From assembly GCF_002860365.1 (NCBI RefSeq), contig NZ_NMWT01000011.1, positions 53,468 to 117,467 on the forward strand: a stretch of 64,000 nucleotides of DNA, read 5' to 3'. The DNA comes from Bifidobacterium parmae (lineage in GTDB: Bacteria > Actinomycetota > Actinomycetes > Actinomycetales > Bifidobacteriaceae). The notes under the pieces are model-generated. The model searched no databases. It saw only the letters and a list, made by a program, of their open reading frames with translations, and had not been told where the DNA came from. Made by a program: the position numbers and the translations under genes. Position 1 is the first letter of the stretch. Each line of letters opens with the position of its first letter. Of this stretch, positions 42,995-51,585 are shown piece by piece.

Positions 42995-45034
42995 TCAGTT
43001 CGAGCCGCCGACGGTGGCGTCGGAATCACCACTGCCGCTGCCGGCGTCCGAACCGGTTCCGGAATCACTGCCGGTGCCGCCGCTGGTGCCGGAGGACGAT
43101 CCGGAGTTGTTCTGGTTCTGCGGCTGCCGCTGGTTCTGTTGCTGCTGGGCCTGCTGCTGCGCCTGGGCGTCGGCCTGCTGTTTGGCGGACATCGACGCGT
43201 TCACGTCGGACATCGCCTTTTCCAGCTGCGACTTCGCGTTGTTCACGTCCGATTCGGACGGATTCGACTGTCCGGCCACGTTGTTCGCGTTGCTGATGGC
43301 GCTCTGCAGCGAGCTGCGCGTGCTTTCGTCGGCCACCTGTCCGGCGGAGTTGTTGAGCAGGCTCTGCGCGTTCGCGATCGAACTGTTGAGGTCCGACTTC
43401 AGCGCGTTCGAGGTCTGCGATCCCTTGCTGTCGCTCACAGCCTTCTCCGCGTCGTCGATCTTCGACTCCAGTTCCTTCGCCTGCTTGCGCGTGTCCTTGA
43501 ACTTCTGCGTGTTCGACTTCAGATCGTCCTTGGACATGTCCGCCGAGCAGGTGGCGTCCGTCTTGACGTTCTGCGCGTCGGCGATCGCCTGGTTGAGCGT
43601 GGTGAGCGTGTTCGCGTCCGCCACCTGGCTGCTGTTCGTGTTCGCGACGGTCTGCTGCGCCGTGGTCACCTTGCTTTGGAGGGTCTTCAGTTCGTCGTTG
43701 GCCTTGTCCTGTGCGCTCGTGCACGAGGCGTACAGGATCTTGCCGATGTTCGCGTGGTAGAACGCCACGCCGCCGGCGATCAGCGCGATCACGGCGATCA
43801 CGGCGACGACGATGCCGACGATCTTGCCGTTCGAGAGTTTCCGTCCGCTGCGACGGCCCTTCGACTCCTTGCCGTCGTCATCCTCGTCATCGTTCTCGTC
43901 TTCGTCGTCATCGTCCGGTTCGATGGCGGGAGGCATCGCCGTCGGCGAGGATTGCGCCGTGCGCGCCTCCTGCTCGGCCTGCTCCATCATCTCCGGCGTG
44001 AACACCTGCGTGGCCGCCTCGGTCGGATCGGCGGTCGTGGCCGCGCCCATGGCCGTCGTGGCTTCGGTGCCGGCGAGCGGCTGCGGCTGGCCGTACGGCT
44101 GCGCCGCGGGGAACGCCATCGTCGCCTGATCGCCGAGCACCTCGGTCTCGCCTGCCGACGGCATCGCCTGCGCCGGCTGCAACGGATTGAACGCCTGCGT
44201 CGGCTGGTCGACGGGCTGCGTCTGCGGGGCAGACTGCTGCATCACCGGTTGTGTGAACGCCTGCGTCGGCTGTGCGAATGACTGTGCGGGTTGTGCCATC
44301 TGCACCGGCTGCACCGGCTGCGTCGGCTGCATCGTCGGCATGGTCTGCACAGGCTGCTGCATGACCGGCTGGCCGATGGACTGCTGCATGACCGGCTGTG
44401 CGATGGGCTGGGCCGGCTGCTGCACCGGCTGCGTCGGCTGGGGTGTCGCGGGCTGGTCGAACTCCGCCAGCGGGTCGAACGCCTGCGTGGATTCCCCGAC
44501 CGAAGGTGCGTCGGCGATGGGCGACGCGGGCGCCGAATGACGACCGTGACGCGGCGTATGCGCCGGTTCGGCGAATCCCGGCTGGTCGGTCTGCGCGAAT
44601 TGGGTCGGCTGCTGCACGGGCTGCTGCACGGGCTGCTGTACCGGCTGCGCATACTGGACGGGCTGTGTGAACTGCGGGACCTGCGTCGGCTGGGGCTGTA
44701 CGGGTTGCGCATATTGACCCGGCTGTGCGAACTGCATAGGCTGCGGCTGCTGTGTGAACTGCACGGGCTGCGTCGGCTGGGCGGACTGTCCGACGGGCTG
44801 CGCATACTGCATCGGCTGCTGCACGGGCTGTACTGGTGCCATCGTCGGCTGCGTCGAGACCGGTGCGACCGGTTGAAGGACCGGTGCGACCGGTTGCGTG
44901 ACCGGTTGCGAGACCGGTTGCATCTGAGGCGTGGACGGCACTACCGGCGTCGCCGGCGCGACCGGCTGGGCCGGCTGCTGCGCCACCGCCTTTTTCTGAA
45001 AGTCGAATTGGAATTCACCGCTCGGATCGGTCAT
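42995..45034 (-). CDS. Gln/Pro-rich single-pass membrane protein with coiled-coil exterior
   Basis: A 679-residue protein that I do not recognise. Residues about 1-390 are a cytoplasmic low-complexity region built from QPVQQP / TQPV / QFAQP-like repeats, followed by an acidic stretch (DDDDEDENDDEDDD) and a basic one. A single helix (IVGIVVAVIAVIALIAGGVAFY) follows. The ~230-residue exterior is helical with coiled-coil character (KTLQSKVTTAQQTVANTNSS ... SAISNANNVAG) and two cysteines, and ends in a Gln- then Ser/Gly/Asp-rich tail. It may be a wall- or division-associated scaffold, but that is speculation. A good ribosome site (GAGG) lies eight bases before the ATG. Confidence 0.7.
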   Translation of the reverse strand: MTDPSGEFQFDFQKKAVAQQPAQPVAPATPVVPSTPQMQPVSQPVTQPVAPVLQPVAPVSTQPTMAPVQPVQQPMQYAQPVGQSAQPTQPVQFTQQPQPMQFAQPGQYAQPVQPQPTQVPQFTQPVQYAQPVQQPVQQPVQQPTQFAQTDQPGFAEPAHTPRHGRHSAPASPIADAPSVGESTQAFDPLAEFDQPATPQPTQPVQQPAQPIAQPVMQQSIGQPVMQQPVQTMPTMQPTQPVQPVQMAQPAQSFAQPTQAFTQPVMQQSAPQTQPVDQPTQAFNPLQPAQAMPSAGETEVLGDQATMAFPAAQPYGQPQPLAGTEATTAMGAATTADPTEAATQVFTPEMMEQAEQEARTAQSSPTAMPPAIEPDDDDEDENDDEDDDGKESKGRRSGRKLSNGKIVGIVVAVIAVIALIAGGVAFYHANIGKILYASCTSAQDKANDELKTLQSKVTTAQQTVANTNSSQVADANTLTTLNQAIADAQNVKTDATCSADMSKDDLKSNTQKFKDTRKQAKELESKIDDAEKAVSDSKGSQTSNALKSDLNSSIANAQSLLNNSAGQVADESTRSSLQSAISNANNVAGQSNPSESDVNNAKSQLEKAMSDVNASMSAKQQADAQAQQQAQQQQNQRQPQNQNNSGSSSGTSGGTGSDSGTGSDAGSGSGDSDATVGGSN

Positions 45035-45261
45035 CGCGTCTCCTCAATCCCGTATCTGTCTCGCATCGCTATCGCTCTTCATTCATAGTAACGACGGCCG
45101 TCATCGCCCGTCACGTCGCGATCATCCGGCCACGCATCATCGCGATCGGACCGCACGTCGCACACACGCCGGAACCGCACGTCACGCACGGCACCGGACC
45201 CGCCGCACGTCCCGCACGCGCCGGCATCGGCGCCGCGGGACGCGCGTGCGGGACGACGCGC

Positions 45262-45843
45262 TCAGTCGTCGATGTGCGCGCGGTAGAAATGCTCGTAGGA
45301 GCGGCTCGGCGTCGGGCCGCGCTGGCCCTGATAGTGCGAGCCGACGCCCGCGGAACCATACGGATGCTCGGCGGGGGAGCTTAGCTGGAAGAAGCACATC
45401 TGACCGATCTTCATGCCCGGCCACAGCTTCACCGGCAGCGTCGATACGTTCGACAGCTCCAACGTGATATGCCCCTCGAAGCCCGGATCGATGAATCCGG
45501 CGGTCGAATGGGTGAGGATGCCGAGGCGGCCCAGCGAGCTCTTGCCCTCCAGGCGCGCGGCGATCGTCGCGTCGAGCTTGACGTACTCCCACGTGGCGCC
45601 GAGCGCGAACTCTCCCGGATGCAGGATCCACGGCTCGTCCGGGTCGACGGCGAACTCCTCGGTGAGCGCGCCCTGGTTCTCGGACGGGTCGACATAGGTG
45701 TAGGCGTGGTTGTTGAACAGGCGGAAGAACCGGTCGAGCCTCACGTCGATCGAGGCGGGCTGGACCATCTCCGGGGTCCACGGGTCGAGCGAGATATGCC
45801 CATCGGCCTGCGCGGCCAGAATGTCGCGGTCGGACAGCAGCAT
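45262..45843 (-). CDS. dcd: dCTP deaminase (DCD type)
   Basis: A 193-residue enzyme of the dCTP deaminase/dUTPase fold. Visible are the N-terminal [11 protein letters not shown], the nucleotide-binding [18 protein letters not shown] (trimer interface and catalytic region with R and E) and [15 protein letters not shown]. In Actinobacteria this form often releases dUMP directly (bifunctional DCD-DUT); the sequence alone does not decide between the two activities. Length and C-terminal tail ([14 protein letters not shown]) are standard. It stands alone; the GAGGAGC before the ATG is a suitable ribosome site. It supplies the dUMP precursor of thymidylate. Confidence 0.93.
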   Translation of the reverse strand: MLLSDRDILAAQADGHISLDPWTPEMVQPASIDVRLDRFFRLFNNHAYTYVDPSENQGALTEEFAVDPDEPWILHPGEFALGATWEYVKLDATIAARLEGKSSLGRLGILTHSTAGFIDPGFEGHITLELSNVSTLPVKLWPGMKIGQMCFFQLSSPAEHPYGSAGVGSHYQGQRGPTPSRSYEHFYRAHIDD

Positions 45844-45979
45844 GACAGCTCCTCACGGCGAATAGGACGAATGTGATACCGCCCACAAGCCTAGCGCCCA
45901 CCCAAAACACGCGGAAACAACGATGCTGCGGGAGCGATTCCCAGCAAGCTCACAGGGAAACACATCGGGAAACCCAGAC

Positions 45980-46101
45980 TCGCGTGGTTATCTATGAACT
46001 GTCAACGAAAGCTGACGTGGAGCGCAAGCCCCGACAACTGAACCTTTCTTCTTCTCTCTCCTTTCTCTGGCCCCGGTGGTTCCCGCCACCGGGGTTTTCC
46101 T
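45980..46101 (+). ncRNA. Candidate sRNA with anti-Shine-Dalgarno pyrimidine tract
   Basis: No plus-strand gene precedes the strong terminator at 46069-46101, so some transcript must end there. The 100 bases before it contain a GTCA...TGAC stem-loop near 46001-46015 and a 24-base all-pyrimidine tract (46043-46066, with TCTCCTTT complementary to AAAGGAGA). A TATCTA near 45989 is a weak -10. The pattern, a C/U-rich single strand ahead of a terminator, is that of base-pairing sRNAs. The exact 5' end is unknown. Confidence 0.45.
46069..46101 (+). terminator. Strong orphan Rho-independent terminator
   Basis: CCCCGGTGG-TTCCCG-CCACCGGGG, 9-bp perfect stem, followed by TTTTCCTTT. It lies 107 bp before the next plus-strand gene and after a region with no plus-strand coding sequence. 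Confidence 0.9.
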
Positions 46102-46207
46102 TTGCCCGGGAATGATGCCGCGGCGCGGTAGACTGGGCGAAGCGGGCGATGGACGCCCGGTAGCAAGGTGGTAGCGGTACAAGGCAGTCGGCACGAAGGG
46201 GAACATC

Positions 46208-47188
46208 ATGAAGGCTGAGGAATACGACTTCTTCGAGGGGAGGGACGACGAGCCGCGCAGTCGGCGCGACCGTCGGCAATCACGGGCGCAATCACGGGCG
46301 CAGTCACGGCAGCAACGTGCGCGGGCGTCCGCGGCGCCGCAATCGCAATCCGAGATTCCCCCCGTCCCGATGCCGCCCGGCACGCGCATCGGACGCGCGC
46401 ATGAGGCCACCTACCGTGTCGGCGACCGTCCCGGCAAGGTGAGCCGCCGCGTCGCCCTGGCCGCGCTGCTCGCCGGTCTCGTCGCCGTCGCGCTCGCCGG
46501 CCTGTCCGCCGCGCACGAGCTCGCCCCCGCCTACCTCGACCCGGACGGCAAGGTGTCCGGCAGACTCATCGCGATCGCCGGCGCCGCGCTCATCGCCGTC
46601 ACGCTCGTTCTCGTCATCGTCGCCCGCGCGACCACGCCGCGCCGCGTCAGCCGTCGCGGCGTCGCGTCGGGCGGCATCATCACGTTCGTCCTCGCCGTGC
46701 TGCTGCTCGCGCTCGGCGTGGTCGTCGGCGTGCTGTTCCCGCTCGGTCTGATCCGTCCGGCCGTGCGCGACGAGGCGCCGTCCGGCAGCGCCGACGGCAT
46801 GAAGTTCGGCATCGAACGCGTCGTCGGAACATGCACGTCCGGCTGGACGGATCTCAACGTGGGAGGCTATCCGGGCGTCGACAGCGCGGCCGTCTGCACC
46901 GATACGCGCGTCGCCTACATCACGTTCGATTCGGACATCGTCGCGGATTCGTACAACGGCGCCGTCACGGCGAAGATCACCGAACTGCTCGACGAGCACG
47001 CCGACGATGCGCGCGCGCAGGGCGACTGGCGCACGCTCGGCACCGGCCGGTGGCTCGCGTTCGGCAGCAAAGAGAACATGACCGCGCTCCAACGCGAATG
47101 GGGTGGTACGCTCGCCACCGTGGAGTCGGACGGCACGTCCGGCGGCACGGCAACGAGCACGTCAGGCAGCGAGGCGAAATCATCATGA
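46208..47188 (+). CDS. Membrane protein of unknown function
   Basis: A 326-residue protein with no family that I recognise. The N-terminus (about 1-75) is acidic then Arg/Gln-rich (RRQSRAQSRAQSRQQRARAS) and presumably cytoplasmic. Three hydrophobic helices follow (about 82-105, 115-138, 155-178). The extracytoplasmic C-terminal part contains two cysteines (VGTCTSGW, AAVCTDTRVAYITF) that could form a disulfide, and ends in a Thr/Ser/Gly tail. It overlaps the following esterase-like gene by 4 bp (ATGA), so the two probably act together. GAAGGGG precedes the ATG; a TAGACT near 46128 may be the -10. Confidence 0.7.
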   Translation: MKAEEYDFFEGRDDEPRSRRDRRQSRAQSRAQSRQQRARASAAPQSQSEIPPVPMPPGTRIGRAHEATYRVGDRPGKVSRRVALAALLAGLVAVALAGLSAAHELAPAYLDPDGKVSGRLIAIAGAALIAVTLVLVIVARATTPRRVSRRGVASGGIITFVLAVLLLALGVVVGVLFPLGLIRPAVRDEAPSGSADGMKFGIERVVGTCTSGWTDLNVGGYPGVDSAAVCTDTRVAYITFDSDIVADSYNGAVTAKITELLDEHADDARAQGDWRTLGTGRWLAFGSKENMTALQREWGGTLATVESDGTSGGTATSTSGSEAKSS

Positions 47189-47865
47189 CGGTCGACTTGA
47201 ACATCGCACGGTATTCGCGCGGAGGGGGCGCGACGCACCCCACGCATCCGCTGTTCCTGTGCCTGCACGGCTGGGGGTCGAACGAGGCGGAACTCGCCGA
47301 CCTGATGCGCCAGATCGCGCCGTACAACGATTTCGCGAGCCTGCGCGGCCCGATCCGTCTCGCCGCCGGCGACGCGTACTCGCCCGGCGCGTTCGCCTGG
47401 TTCGGCGAGCAGGTGCCGTTCGGCGAGGACCTCGACCGCGCCGCCTACGAGATGGCCGTGTCGATCGACCGGTGGGTGACGAACAACCTGCCGGACGAAC
47501 GCGAGGTCGTGCCGCTCGGATTCGCGCAGGGCGGTCTGCTCGCGATCCACCTGCTGCGCGTCAACCCGAAACGGTACCGGGCCGTCATCTCCCTGTCCGG
47601 ATACATCGCGCCGGGGCTCGTGCCCGGCACCGCGCCCGCCGACGGGCTCATCGAACGCTACAACATCCCCGTGTTCTACACGTACGGCAAGAACGACGAG
47701 GTCGTGCCGAAGTACGAATTGTTCGCCGCGCAGGCGTGGCTCAACGAGCGCACGTGGCTCACCACGAAAAGCTACCGTGCGCTCGACCACAACGTGAGTC
47801 TCGAAGAGCTCGCCGACCTGCGCGAATGGCTCCTCGGCCACGACATCACCTCCGGCGTGCTGTGA
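47185..47865 (+). CDS. Alpha/beta-hydrolase (phospholipase/carboxylesterase type) without nucleophile serine
   Basis: A 226-residue protein with the complete fold of the phospholipase/carboxylesterase family: LFLCLHGWGSNEAEL (oxyanion strand), then the nucleophile elbow LGFAQGGLLAIH, the aspartate region TYGKNDEVVPKYE, and a late histidine in RALDHNVSLEELAD. In active members the elbow is GFSQGG; here codon GCG gives alanine in place of the serine, one base from TCG. It is therefore probably a pseudoenzyme or uses another mechanism. It overlaps the upstream membrane-protein gene by 4 bp, so it may bind rather than cleave something at the membrane. Confidence 0.82.
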   Translation: MTVDLNIARYSRGGGATHPTHPLFLCLHGWGSNEAELADLMRQIAPYNDFASLRGPIRLAAGDAYSPGAFAWFGEQVPFGEDLDRAAYEMAVSIDRWVTNNLPDEREVVPLGFAQGGLLAIHLLRVNPKRYRAVISLSGYIAPGLVPGTAPADGLIERYNIPVFYTYGKNDEVVPKYELFAAQAWLNERTWLTTKSYRALDHNVSLEELADLREWLLGHDITSGVL

Positions 47866-47928
47866 CTCTGAGGCGCTAACCCCGTACAACAAGTGGAAAC
47901 CGGCCGGCGCGGCCGTGCCTGCCGTGCC

Positions 47929-47943
47929 TAGAGTGACGGTATG
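47929..47943 (+). promoter_or_regulatory. -10 element six bases before the TauE-family ATG
   Basis: TAGAGT (47929-47934), six bases, ATG at 47941, with no ribosome-binding site: another candidate leaderless start. Confidence 0.4.
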
Positions 47944-48822
47944 AACGCAGCAACCGACACCACGACCTCCGACACCCGTATCGCCGAACCGGCCAAGTCC
48001 GCCGCCAAGCGGCCCTCCGCCCCCGCCGCCATCGACGAGAACCATCTCGACGAATCCCCGCGCGGACTCGCCGTCATGGCCGTGGTGGGCGTGCTCGTCG
48101 GCATCCTGTCGGGCCTGTTCGGCATCGGCGGCGGCACCGTCATCGTGCCGGCGCTCGTGTGGCTGGGACTCACGCAGCGCCACGCGGCCGCCACGTCGAT
48201 GATGGCGATCGTGCCCACCGCCGTCTCCGGCGTCGCCTCCTACGCGTTCGAAGGCGACGTGGACTGGATCGCCGCGCTCATCGTGTTCTGCGGCATGTTC
48301 GTCGGCGGCCAGATCGGTTCGTGGCTGCTGTCCAAGCTCCCGGAGCTCGTGCTCCGGTGGGCGTTCGTCGTGTTCCTCCTGTTCGTGATGGTCAATCAGG
48401 CCATGTCGAATCCGTCGCGCGACTCGCGCATCGTGATGAGCGTCGGCACGGTGATCGGCCTCATCGCGTTCGGCGTGATCGCGGGCGTGCTCGCCGGCCT
48501 GCTCGGCATCGGCGGCGGCGCGATCTGCGTGCCCGCATTGTCGATCCTGTTCGGCGCGAGCGACCTGATCGCGCGCGGCACGTCGCTGCTCGCCATGTTC
48601 CCGAACGCGATCACCACGTCCGTCGCGAACGTGCGCCGCCGCATGGTGCACGTGAAGGCGGCGGTGATCATCGGCGTCGTCGCCGCGCTCACCGCGCCGC
48701 TCGGCACGTGGATGGCGGCGGCCGTCACGCCGCGCGCCGGCGCGATCATGTTCACCGTGTACCTGGGTGTCCTGCTCGTGCGTTCCGTGTTCGTCGCGAT
48801 GAAGGCGACGAGACGGCGCTGA
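47941..48822 (+). CDS. TauE/SafE-family membrane permease
   Basis: A 293-residue protein with about eight membrane helices in two homologous halves. The family's glycine motif appears twice: GILSGLFGIGGGTVIVPAL and GVLAGLLGIGGGAICVPAL. TauE/SafE proteins are thought to export sulfite, sulfoacetate or other anions; the substrate here is unknown. A ~40-residue Ala/Pro-rich cytoplasmic N-terminus precedes the first helix. The start codon follows a -10 element by six bases and may be leaderless. It is followed by a direct repeat of GCTGAGTGTTCGC and the promoter of the antiporter gene. Confidence 0.85.
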   Translation: MNAATDTTTSDTRIAEPAKSAAKRPSAPAAIDENHLDESPRGLAVMAVVGVLVGILSGLFGIGGGTVIVPALVWLGLTQRHAAATSMMAIVPTAVSGVASYAFEGDVDWIAALIVFCGMFVGGQIGSWLLSKLPELVLRWAFVVFLLFVMVNQAMSNPSRDSRIVMSVGTVIGLIAFGVIAGVLAGLLGIGGGAICVPALSILFGASDLIARGTSLLAMFPNAITTSVANVRRRMVHVKAAVIIGVVAALTAPLGTWMAAAVTPRAGAIMFTVYLGVLLVRSVFVAMKATRRR

Positions 48823-48884
48823 GTGTTCGCGCTGAGTGTTCGCGCTGAGCCATACCCTGCGAAACGATTTCCTAACCCGTTTTC

Positions 48885-48890
48885 TATACT
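48885..48890 (+). promoter_or_regulatory. -10 element of the antiporter gene
   Basis: TATACT lies 40 bp before the ATG at 48930. No good -35 is seen 16-18 bp upstream. GGGAGGAGA and GGAAGG near 48912-48926 supply the ribosome site. Confidence 0.5.
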
Positions 48891-48929
48891 CTTGACAGCG
48901 CAGAGAAGGCGGGAGGAGACGGAAGGTTC

Positions 48930-51002
48930 ATGGACGTACTCGAACTGATTTTGTGCATCATCGCGGCGGTCGTGTCGTCCTCGTTCCTGAGCCGGTTCAT
49001 CCCCAAGGTGTCGACGCCGCTCGTGCAGATCGCGCTCGGCGCGGCGATGACGCTCCTGCCGTTCTTCCCCAGCGTCGAACTCAACCCTGAAGTGTTCATG
49101 GTGCTGTTCATCGCGCCCCTGCTGTACCTGGAGGCGCATGAGATCGACAAGTCGGCGCTGCTCAAGACGTTGAAGCTCAGCCTGTCGCTCGCCATCGGCC
49201 TCGCCATCGCGACGATGGCGGCCGTCGGCTTCACGCTGAGCGCGATCTGGCCGGCGATGCCGCTGGCCGCCGCGCTCGCGCTCGGCGCCGCGCTCGGGCC
49301 CACCGACGCGGTCGCCGTCAGTTCGCTCGGCAAGGAGGCGTCGCTCACGATGCGACAGCGGGGCGTGCTCAAAGGCGAATCGTTGTTCAACGACGCGTCC
49401 GGCATCGTCGGCTTCCAGTTCGCGATCGCCGCGGCCGTGACCGGCGAGTTCGCGGTCGGCGAGGCGGCCGGCGACTTCGCCGTCTCGTTCATCGGCGGCG
49501 CGCTGTTCGGCATGGTCGTCGGACTGTTCGTCAACTGGCTGTTCGAGACGGTGCGCTCGCTCGGCTGGGAGACCACGACCACGCGCATCCTCATGGAACT
49601 GTTCCTGCCGTTCCTGCTCTACCTCGGTGCGGAGGAGGTGCACGTCTCCGGCATCCTGTCGGTCGTGGCCGCCGGCCTGCTCATCCGCTTCGACCGCACC
49701 GGCATCGGCCCGAACGTGGCGCGCACGAACATCGTCGCCTCCAGCGTGTGGGGCGTGCTGTCGTTCACGCTCAACGGCGCCGTGTTCATCCTGCTCGGCA
49801 TGCTGCTGCCCGGCGCGATGACCGCCAGCTGGTCCGACCCGTGGGTGAGCAACAAGCTGCTCATCGGCGTGATCCTGCTCGTCACCGGCGTGGTCATCGC
49901 GTTGCGGTTCGTGTGGGTGTCGGCCATGCTGCGCCTCGCACGCGACGTGACCACCGGCAAACGCCGCAGGATGACGCCGGAACGGTGGCGTTCCGCCGCG
50001 GTGATGACGTTCGGCGGCGCGAAGGGCACGATCACGCTGTCCCTGATGTTCACGATCCCGTACTACCTGTCCGGCGGCAAGCCGTTCCCGATGCGCGACG
50101 AGCTCATCTTCATCGCCTCCGGCGTGATCGTCGTGACGCTGCTGCTCGCCAACTTCCTGCTGCCGCTGCTCGCCCCCAACCGCAACAAGGACACGGGCGC
50201 CGAACTCAACGAGATCACCATCGAGGTGCTGCGGCGCACCGTCGAGGAGCTCACCAGCCGCATCACGCCCGACAACCGCCGTGCCGTGCTCATGGTCATC
50301 GACTCGTACACGAAGCGCATCAGCCGCCTCAAGCACCGTCTCGGCAAGCTCGACCCGCAAGGCTACGGGGAGCTGCAGATCCAGGCGCTCAACTGGGAGA
50401 AGCAGTTCGTGCGCGACCGTCTCGCCGACCTCAAGGCGCATCCGAGCGCGGACAAGGCCGAACAGGAGCTCAACGTGGAAGTGTGCGAACGCATGCTTGA
50501 CCAGATCATGAACACGCTGCGTCACACGACCGCCGGACCGGAGACCGGGCGCATCGGCTGGCAGCTCGGCGGCCGCCTGCGCGGCTGGAAGCACCGGACC
50601 ATGAACCTCGTCAAGCGCACGGTCAACAAGATCCGCCGCACCACGCCGCTGGTGAGCGAGGACCAGATCTTCGCGCACATGCGCACGCTGCAGGTCGACG
50701 CCATCGAACACGTGATCGGCAGGCTCGGCGAGGAGATGAGCCACGACCGGTTCAACACGGAGTTCTGCTCCGCGCTGATCCTCGACTACCGCCGCGCCGA
50801 AGCCTCGCTCAAAGCCCGTCCGAACATGGAGGGCAGCGCGGCCGCCGCCGGCCAGGCCGACGAGATCAAGAAGCAGAGCTATGCGATCGAGCTCGGCATC
50901 GTGCAGGACATGCTCGAAGCCGGCGACATCTCCCGCCCCCAGGCCCGCGAACTCCGCCGCAACGTCTATGTCATGCAGGTCGATGCCGATTCCGGCATCT
51001 GA
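48930..51002 (+). CDS. Na+/H+ antiporter, CPA1 family
   Basis: A 690-residue protein: about 12-13 membrane helices in residues 1-415, then a long cytoplasmic helical tail (about 420-690) as in NhaP/NHE-type exchangers. The transport core motif LGAALGPTDAVAVSSLGK and the later FNDASGIVGFQFA (Asp for ion binding) are present, as is GGAKGTITLSLMFTIPYYL with its conserved residues. It exchanges Na+ (or K+) for protons. GGAAGG precedes the ATG. The tadA gene starts 12 bp after the stop and is likely in the same operon. Confidence 0.92.
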   Translation: MDVLELILCIIAAVVSSSFLSRFIPKVSTPLVQIALGAAMTLLPFFPSVELNPEVFMVLFIAPLLYLEAHEIDKSALLKTLKLSLSLAIGLAIATMAAVGFTLSAIWPAMPLAAALALGAALGPTDAVAVSSLGKEASLTMRQRGVLKGESLFNDASGIVGFQFAIAAAVTGEFAVGEAAGDFAVSFIGGALFGMVVGLFVNWLFETVRSLGWETTTTRILMELFLPFLLYLGAEEVHVSGILSVVAAGLLIRFDRTGIGPNVARTNIVASSVWGVLSFTLNGAVFILLGMLLPGAMTASWSDPWVSNKLLIGVILLVTGVVIALRFVWVSAMLRLARDVTTGKRRRMTPERWRSAAVMTFGGAKGTITLSLMFTIPYYLSGGKPFPMRDELIFIASGVIVVTLLLANFLLPLLAPNRNKDTGAELNEITIEVLRRTVEELTSRITPDNRRAVLMVIDSYTKRISRLKHRLGKLDPQGYGELQIQALNWEKQFVRDRLADLKAHPSADKAEQELNVEVCERMLDQIMNTLRHTTAGPETGRIGWQLGGRLRGWKHRTMNLVKRTVNKIRRTTPLVSEDQIFAHMRTLQVDAIEHVIGRLGEEMSHDRFNTEFCSALILDYRRAEASLKARPNMEGSAAAAGQADEIKKQSYAIELGIVQDMLEAGDISRPQARELRRNVYVMQVDADSGI

Positions 51003-51014
51003 CAGGGGAGCGAC

Positions 51015-51467
51015 ATGCGATACGACGAGGAGATGGGCGAGGCGCTCGCGCTGGCCCGACGCGCGGCGGCCGCCGGCGACGTGCCGGTCGGCGCGCTGGT
51101 GATCGACACGGCGACCGGCACGGTCATCGGCCGCGGATGCAACACCCGCGAGGTGGACGGCGATCCGCTCGCGCACGCCGAGATCATCGCGATGCGCGAG
51201 GCGGCCGAATCCCGAGGCGACTGGAATCTCGCCGACTGCACGCTCGTCGTCACGTTGGAGCCGTGCCCGATGTGCGCGGGCGCGTGCCTCCAGACGCGCA
51301 TCGGGACCATCGTGTTCGGCGCGTGGGATGCGAAGCTCGGCGCGTGCGGTTCGATCTGGGACATCCCCCGCGACCCGCACGTCGGCCACGAGCCGGAGGT
51401 CCACGGCGGCGTGCGCGAATCCGAATGCGCCGCCCTCCTCGCCGCCTTCTTCGCCGCCAAACGCTGA
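51015..51467 (+). CDS. tadA: tRNA-specific adenosine deaminase
   Basis: TadA converts A34 to inosine in tRNA-Arg(ACG). The 150-residue protein has the zinc-dependent deaminase signature HAEIIAMREAAE (His ligand and catalytic Glu) and PCPMCAGAC (two Cys ligands), with the usual C-terminal ESECAALLAAFFAAKR. GGGGAG lies four bases before the ATG. It follows the antiporter gene by 12 bp. Confidence 0.94.
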   Translation: MRYDEEMGEALALARRAAAAGDVPVGALVIDTATGTVIGRGCNTREVDGDPLAHAEIIAMREAAESRGDWNLADCTLVVTLEPCPMCAGACLQTRIGTIVFGAWDAKLGACGSIWDIPRDPHVGHEPEVHGGVRESECAALLAAFFAAKR

Positions 51468-51490
51468 GTCGTCGAGTCGCCGGACCGTAA

Positions 51491-51520
51491 TTTCTTTCCA
51501 GCGGCAAGGAACACTCTGGG
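51491..51520 (+). promoter_or_regulatory. Candidate ROK operator before the GH36 gene
   Basis: TTTCTTTCC (51491-51499) followed by AGCGGCAAGGAA, 65-95 bp upstream of the GH36 start. The same nonamer lies before the GH13 gene (58930), and its inverse form GGAATGAAA lies at 55588 and 58964. Confidence 0.5.
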
Positions 51521-51585
51521 GGATGGCAAGGAAAGACGATTGGCCTACCATCGGGAATCGGAACCACAGACCCCAAGGAGCAGCA

